Shown: piece after piece, positions 4,736-7,613 of the stretch
How positions within the stretch are numbered: the stretch's first letter is position 1
How the letters are laid out: every line of letters begins with the position of its first letter
From: JALZAH01 sp051000755
GTDB taxonomy: Bacteria > Actinomycetota > Acidimicrobiia > Acidimicrobiales > Palsa-688
Direction: 5' to 3'
Assembly: GCA_051000755.1 (NCBI GenBank)
Contig: JBPCNZ010000141.1
Coordinates: 1 to 7,613 of the forward strand
Length of the DNA stretch: 7,613 nucleotides
Notes under the pieces: generated by a model
Database searches by the model: none
The model's input: only the letters and a program-made list of their open reading frames with translations
Told to the model about the DNA's origin: nothing
Position numbers and translations under genes: made by a program

Positions 4736-5953
4736 ATGGCCGATTTCTCGCTCGAGCTGAACGAGGATCAGATCCAGATCCAGAAATGGGTCCACGACTT
4801 CGCCGAGACGGTCATCCGTCCTGTCGCCCCCGAGTGGGATGAGCGAGAGGAGACCCCGTGGCCGATCATCGCCGAGGCGGCCAAGATCGGCCTGTACTCG
4901 CTGGATTTCGTCGCCAACGCCTTCGGTGATCCGACCGGCATCCTCCTGCCTGCCGTCATGGAGGAGATGTGTTGGGGCGATGCCGGCATCACCCTGGCCA
5001 TCTTCGGCACGACCCTCGGTGTGTCAGGCATCTTCGCCAACGGAACGCCCGAGCAGATCGGCGAATGGCTCCCACAGTGCTTCGGTACCCCGGAGAAGCC
5101 GGCGCTGGCGGCCTTCGCCGTGTCCGAGCCAGACTCCGGCTCAGACGTGAGCGCCATGCGCACCCGGGCCGTCTACGACGAGGCCAACGACGAGTGGGTT
5201 CTCAACGGCACCAAGACGTGGATCACCAACGGCGGGATCGCCGACATCCACGTCGTGGTGGCCGCCGTCGACACCTCGCTCGGCTCACGCGGCCAGGCCA
5301 GTTTCATCGTTCCTCCCAACACCAAGGGCCTCAGCCAGGGCAAGAAGTTCTCCAAGATGGGAATCCGCGCCTCGCACACCGCCGAGGTGGTGCTCGACGA
5401 CGTCCGGGTGCCCGGGGCCTGCCTCCTCGGCGGCAAGGAGAAGCTCGACGAGCGCATGGCCCGGGCCCGCGAGGGTCGCAAGGGTCAGCGGGTCCAGGCG
5501 GCGATGGCCACCTTCGAGGCTTCCCGGCCCATGGTGGGTGCCATGGCGGTCGGTATCGCCCGGGCCGCCTACGAGTACTCCTTGAACTACGCCAAGGAGC
5601 GCAGGCAGTTCGGTCGGGCCATCATCGAGAATCAGGGCATCGCCTTCAAGCTGGCCGACATGCGCATGAGCATCGACGCCGCCCGGCTCCTGGTGTGGAA
5701 GGCGGCCTGGCTGGGGCGCAGTGGCAAGGGCTTCGAGGCGGCGGAGGGCTCCCAGTCCAAGCTGTTCGCCGGCGAGACGGCCGTCAAGGTCACGGACGAC
5801 GCCATCCAGATCCTTGGCGGCGCCGGCTATGTCAAGGAGCACCCAGTCGAGCAGTGGCATCGTGACTCGAAGATCTATACGATCTTCGAGGGGACCTCCG
5901 AGATTCAGCGCCTGGTCATCGCCCGGGCCATCTCCGGGGTCCACATTCAGTAG
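4736..5953 (+). CDS. Acyl-CoA dehydrogenase (FadE-type, FAD-dependent)
   Basis: The enzyme is a cytoplasmic 405-residue flavoprotein that oxidises an acyl-CoA to trans-2-enoyl-CoA, passing electrons to ETF. The N-terminal helical domain spans about 1-120. The beta-domain signature AAFAVSEPDSGSD (125-137) and the flavin-contacting TWITNG (161-166) follow. RRQFGRAI (289-296), QILGGAGY (358-365) and YTIFEGTSEIQRL (381-393) mark the C-terminal helical domain. Glu385 is at the catalytic-base position of short/medium-chain members. A charged insertion (about 234-253, KEKLDERMARAREG) before the MATFEASRP segment is, as I recall, shared by a group of actinobacterial FadE proteins. Chain length and pathway (fatty acid or branched acid) cannot be told. 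The start is supported by the AGGAGGT site. The gene ends in a strong hairpin, and the palindrome upstream suggests repressor control. Confidence 0.95.
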   Translation: MADFSLELNEDQIQIQKWVHDFAETVIRPVAPEWDEREETPWPIIAEAAKIGLYSLDFVANAFGDPTGILLPAVMEEMCWGDAGITLAIFGTTLGVSGIFANGTPEQIGEWLPQCFGTPEKPALAAFAVSEPDSGSDVSAMRTRAVYDEANDEWVLNGTKTWITNGGIADIHVVVAAVDTSLGSRGQASFIVPPNTKGLSQGKKFSKMGIRASHTAEVVLDDVRVPGACLLGGKEKLDERMARAREGRKGQRVQAAMATFEASRPMVGAMAVGIARAAYEYSLNYAKERRQFGRAIIENQGIAFKLADMRMSIDAARLLVWKAAWLGRSGKGFEAAEGSQSKLFAGETAVKVTDDAIQILGGAGYVKEHPVEQWHRDSKIYTIFEGTSEIQRLVIARAISGVHIQ

Positions 5954-5979
5954 GGCTGAGCAGCATCTTCGTGAGTTGA

Positions 5980-6007
5980 CTGTGCCCCGGCTTCGGCTGG
6001 GGCACGG
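5980..6007 (+). terminator. GC-rich stem-loop with TTCG tetraloop after the dehydrogenase gene
   Basis: A 12-bp stem (5980-5991 with 5996-6007, including two G-T pairs) closes a TTCG loop 26 bases after the stop codon. The core is TGCCCCGGC-TTCG-GCTGGGGCA. No T-tract follows, as is usual for actinobacterial terminators. It separates the dehydrogenase from the integrase gene. Confidence 0.8.
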
Positions 6008-6032
6008 GCCTGTCCGGCGTCGGTGTCGGCGT

Positions 6033-6053
6033 CATCCCTAGAAGCATCCCTAG
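6033..6053 (+). repeat. Direct repeat CATCCCTAG x2 just upstream of the integrase
   Basis: CATCCCTAG occurs at 6033-6041 and 6045-6053 with three bases (AAG) between, giving a 12-bp period. It sits between the dehydrogenase terminator and the integrase promoter. Short direct repeats next to an integrase gene can be arm-type binding sites or autoregulatory sites; that role here is inference. Confidence 0.55.
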
Positions 6054-6074
6054 TTAATGTCACCGGTCGGGGTG

Positions 6075-6086
6075 TACCCTCGGTTC
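6075..6086 (+). promoter_or_regulatory. Probable -10 box of a leaderless integrase message
   Basis: TACCCT (6075-6080) fits TAnnnT and lies six bases before the GTG at 6087. No convincing -35 box is seen 16-19 bases upstream. This geometry decides the start codon used for the integrase. Confidence 0.45.
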
Positions 6087-7190
6087 GTGACGACGCTGCG
6101 GGAGCGACGGCCGGGAGTGTGGGAGGTGCGGGTCTTCAGCGGCACGGACGCCGCCGGTCGGCCCACCCAGGTCAGCCGCACGGTCCGTGGGACCAAGAAG
6201 GACGCCAGACGGGTGGCGGCCGAGCTCACGTTGAAGCCCAGCAACGCCGCCGGGCGCACGGTCGGTGATCTCCTTGCCGCCTGGCTGGAGGTCAACGCCG
6301 ACACCTGGGCCCCATCCACCCGCCGGGATCAGACGAGCAGGGCCGAACGGATACGGACCGACCCGATCGGCCGGCTACCCCTGGCTCGGTTGGCGCCGGC
6401 GGACATCGACCGGTGGCATGGCCGGTTGCGTCGGGCAGGGGTGGGTGAGGCAGCCCTCCGCAATCGTCACGTGGTCTTGCGGGCGGCACTGGCCCAAGCC
6501 GTCCGGTGGAGTTGGTTGTCGACGAATCCGGCCGGCGCCGTCAGGCTCAAGCAGCGCAAGCGGGCCCCTCGGGAAACCATGTCGGTCGAGGAGGTCCAGG
6601 CCGTGCTCGTGGCGGCCGCGAAGGTCGACCCGGGGGCCGGCGTGGCGATCCGGCTTGCTGCTGTGACCGGAGCGAGGAGGTCGGAGCTCGCCGCCCTGCG
6701 CTGGGGCGACCTGGAGGGTGCTCGGCTTCGGATCGACTCGTCGGTGGCTGTCCTGCGCAGCGGCGGGGAAGATCCCCAGCTGGTCGATGACGTGACCAAG
6801 ACGGCGAATCGTCGCCTCGTCGCGCTCGACGCCGTGACCGTTGCCATGTGGGACGCCTACCGGGCATCCTTCGCCGACCCTGGCGACTGGGTCTTCGGCG
6901 GTTTTGAGCCGGCCAACCCGGACCGGATCGGTTGGTGGTGGCAGCGGGCCCGAGCCCTCTCGGGCAACGAGCATTCGTGGCGGCTCCACGACCTTCGTCA
7001 TTGGTCGGCGACCCAGGCCATCGGCCATGGCCACGACGTCCGCACCGTGGCCGGCAGGCTCGGGCACGCCAATGCGGCTATGACGCTGCGGGTCTACGCC
7101 CACGTCCTCGAGGAAGCCGACCAGGCGGTTGTAGCCACGCTGGCTGGGGCGCTGGACGTCAAGCGGGGTGGCTCTGTCCCAGAGGGCTGA
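6087..7190 (+). CDS. Tyrosine recombinase / site-specific integrase (367 aa)
   Basis: The protein cuts and rejoins DNA at att sites to integrate or excise a mobile element. Numbering is from the GTG at 6087. An AP2-like arm-binding domain spans about 5-48 (GVWEVRVFSGTDAAGRPTQV). A SAM-like core-binding domain spans about 57-145, and the catalytic domain about 165-355. All catalytic residues are present: Arg197 in TGARRSEL, Lys238 in DVTKTANRR, His301 and Arg304 in HDLRH, His327 in GRLGHANAAMT, and the nucleophile Tyr337 in LRVYAHV. Length is normal for phage and ICE integrases of actinobacteria. An in-frame ATG at 6057 would add ten residues, but it lies upstream of the -10 box TACCCT, so GTG 6087 is preferred. 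The gene follows the dehydrogenase terminator in the same direction, with its own hairpin downstream. No excisionase or replication gene is visible. It is probably intact and at an element boundary. Confidence 0.93.
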   Translation: MTTLRERRPGVWEVRVFSGTDAAGRPTQVSRTVRGTKKDARRVAAELTLKPSNAAGRTVGDLLAAWLEVNADTWAPSTRRDQTSRAERIRTDPIGRLPLARLAPADIDRWHGRLRRAGVGEAALRNRHVVLRAALAQAVRWSWLSTNPAGAVRLKQRKRAPRETMSVEEVQAVLVAAAKVDPGAGVAIRLAAVTGARRSELAALRWGDLEGARLRIDSSVAVLRSGGEDPQLVDDVTKTANRRLVALDAVTVAMWDAYRASFADPGDWVFGGFEPANPDRIGWWWQRARALSGNEHSWRLHDLRHWSATQAIGHGHDVRTVAGRLGHANAAMTLRVYAHVLEEADQAVVATLAGALDVKRGGSVPEG

Positions 7191-7193
7191 CGC

Positions 7194-7214
7194 CCGCCCT
7201 CCTTCGGAGGACGG
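7194..7214 (+). terminator. Stem-loop after the integrase gene
   Basis: The inverted repeat CCG-C-CCTCC / GGAGG-A-CGG closes a TTC loop, giving eight pairs and one C-A mismatch. It starts four bases after the integrase stop codon and is followed by the T/G-rich TTGTCGTC. It is a likely intrinsic-type terminator. Confidence 0.65.
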
Positions 7215-7613
7215 TTGTCGTCGGGCTCAGCGGTCTCGGTCCGGCGTGTTCAGTGCGGTAGCAGGGACCGTCGGCAGGCTCTGAATGCTGTTTGAAGGTG
7301 CTGTGTTACAGAGGGCGCACAGGAACACGCCTGTCCCGGCGGATGGTTCTTCACTGCACTGCGGACGAGGCGATGGCCTTCGAGGATCCGCTGCGCCGGT
7401 TGAGCAGCGCTCGGTCACATCCCATTTCGGTTGCCCAGCCGGGGTATTGACACCCGGACCCGATTTAACTGGTCGAGGCTAGCCATAGGCCGTCCAGATC
7501 GGCATTGCCGGTGGCCGCCACGAGGGATGAGAATGGTGGGTGCCCGGCAAAGCTCGGTTCTCCTTGGTGCAGGTGAGCCCGATAGCCAGATTGATGCGGG
7601 GGCCTTCTCGGTA
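7215..7613. other. No recognisable gene; right edge of window
   Basis: I find no convincing gene or tRNA on either strand here. The start of the stretch is less GC-rich than the genes to its left. Weak structures are ACAGG-AACACG-CCTGT (7319-7334) and a long inverted repeat TTGCCGG/CCGGCAA (7505-7511 and 7544-7550). A frame open to the right edge on the - strand ends at 7465, and another on the + strand starts at 7527; neither shows a family. The stretch may hold element DNA or an att site. Confidence 0.5.

Noticed and set aside
7343..7450. 35-residue + strand frame starting MVLHCTADEAMAFEDPL
   Set aside because: It has no ribosome binding site, no promoter and no known family, and is within chance expectation for this length.
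7447..7470. TTGACA followed by TTAACT, considered as a promoter
   Set aside because: The spacing is only 12 bases and no suitable -10 box occurs 16-19 bases after the TTGACA.
7524..7530. AGGGATG, the inverted match to CATCCCT upstream of the integrase, considered as a second arm site
   Set aside because: A seven-base match is expected by chance about once in a window of this size.
7465..7613. Partial - strand frame running to the right edge (49 codons)
   Set aside because: A short stretch such as SLVAATGNADLDGLWLAS looks protein-like, but there is no recognisable family and only 49 codons, so I do not call it a gene.
5954..7613. tRNA gene as integrase target
   Set aside because: No T-loop consensus or cloverleaf-like arms are seen on either strand near the integrase.

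Overview
This is a GC-rich window whose gene style fits an actinobacterium. Three things suggest this: strong G/C preference at third codon positions, start codons placed 6-7 bases after TAnnnT-type -10 boxes (leaderless transcripts), and an acyl-CoA dehydrogenase of an actinobacterial type. An Acidimicrobiia-like lineage is my guess; no marker gene in the window settles it.

Layout, left to right. Positions 2-451 (+) hold the C-terminal part of a TesB-like double-hotdog acyl-CoA thioesterase, with a probable one-base frame change in a run of ten C at 61-70. Positions 452-825 are a gene-free stretch with two structured motifs: a tandem 35-bp hairpin repeat and a cluster of TCGGTT/AACCGA boxes. 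A small helical protein of unknown function follows at 826-1020 (+) and ends in a convergent hairpin region. The most unusual gene is at 1069-3414 (-): a 781-residue predicted membrane protein. In one chain it joins a degenerate ECF-sigma-like N-terminus, a ZAS-type zinc finger (HxxxCxxC) typical of anti-sigma factors, a very long Pro/Asp-rich linker carrying three in-frame tandem repeats, one transmembrane helix, and an exported Ser/Thr/Pro tail. Divergent from it is an MFS drug/proton antiporter-like gene (3477-4688, +). It is followed by an acyl-CoA dehydrogenase (4736-5953, +), and a perfect 18-bp palindrome overlaps the antiporter stop codon. A strong GC hairpin with a TTCG loop ends the dehydrogenase gene. 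Then comes a complete tyrosine recombinase/integrase (6087-7190, +) with all six catalytic residues, its own terminator-like hairpin, and about 400 bp of sequence with no recognisable gene up to the right edge.

How the parts relate. The thioesterase and dehydrogenase both act on acyl-CoA but are separated by unrelated genes, so no single operon is implied. The sigma/anti-sigma-like membrane protein and the antiporter share a 62-bp divergent promoter region and could be co-regulated. The integrase probably marks one end of an integrated element, with chromosomal genes to its left and element or scar DNA to its right; neither att site nor any tRNA gene is recognisable here. The best candidate for something under-described is the fused sigma-like/zinc-finger/transmembrane protein with its length-variable (Gly-Asp)n linker.
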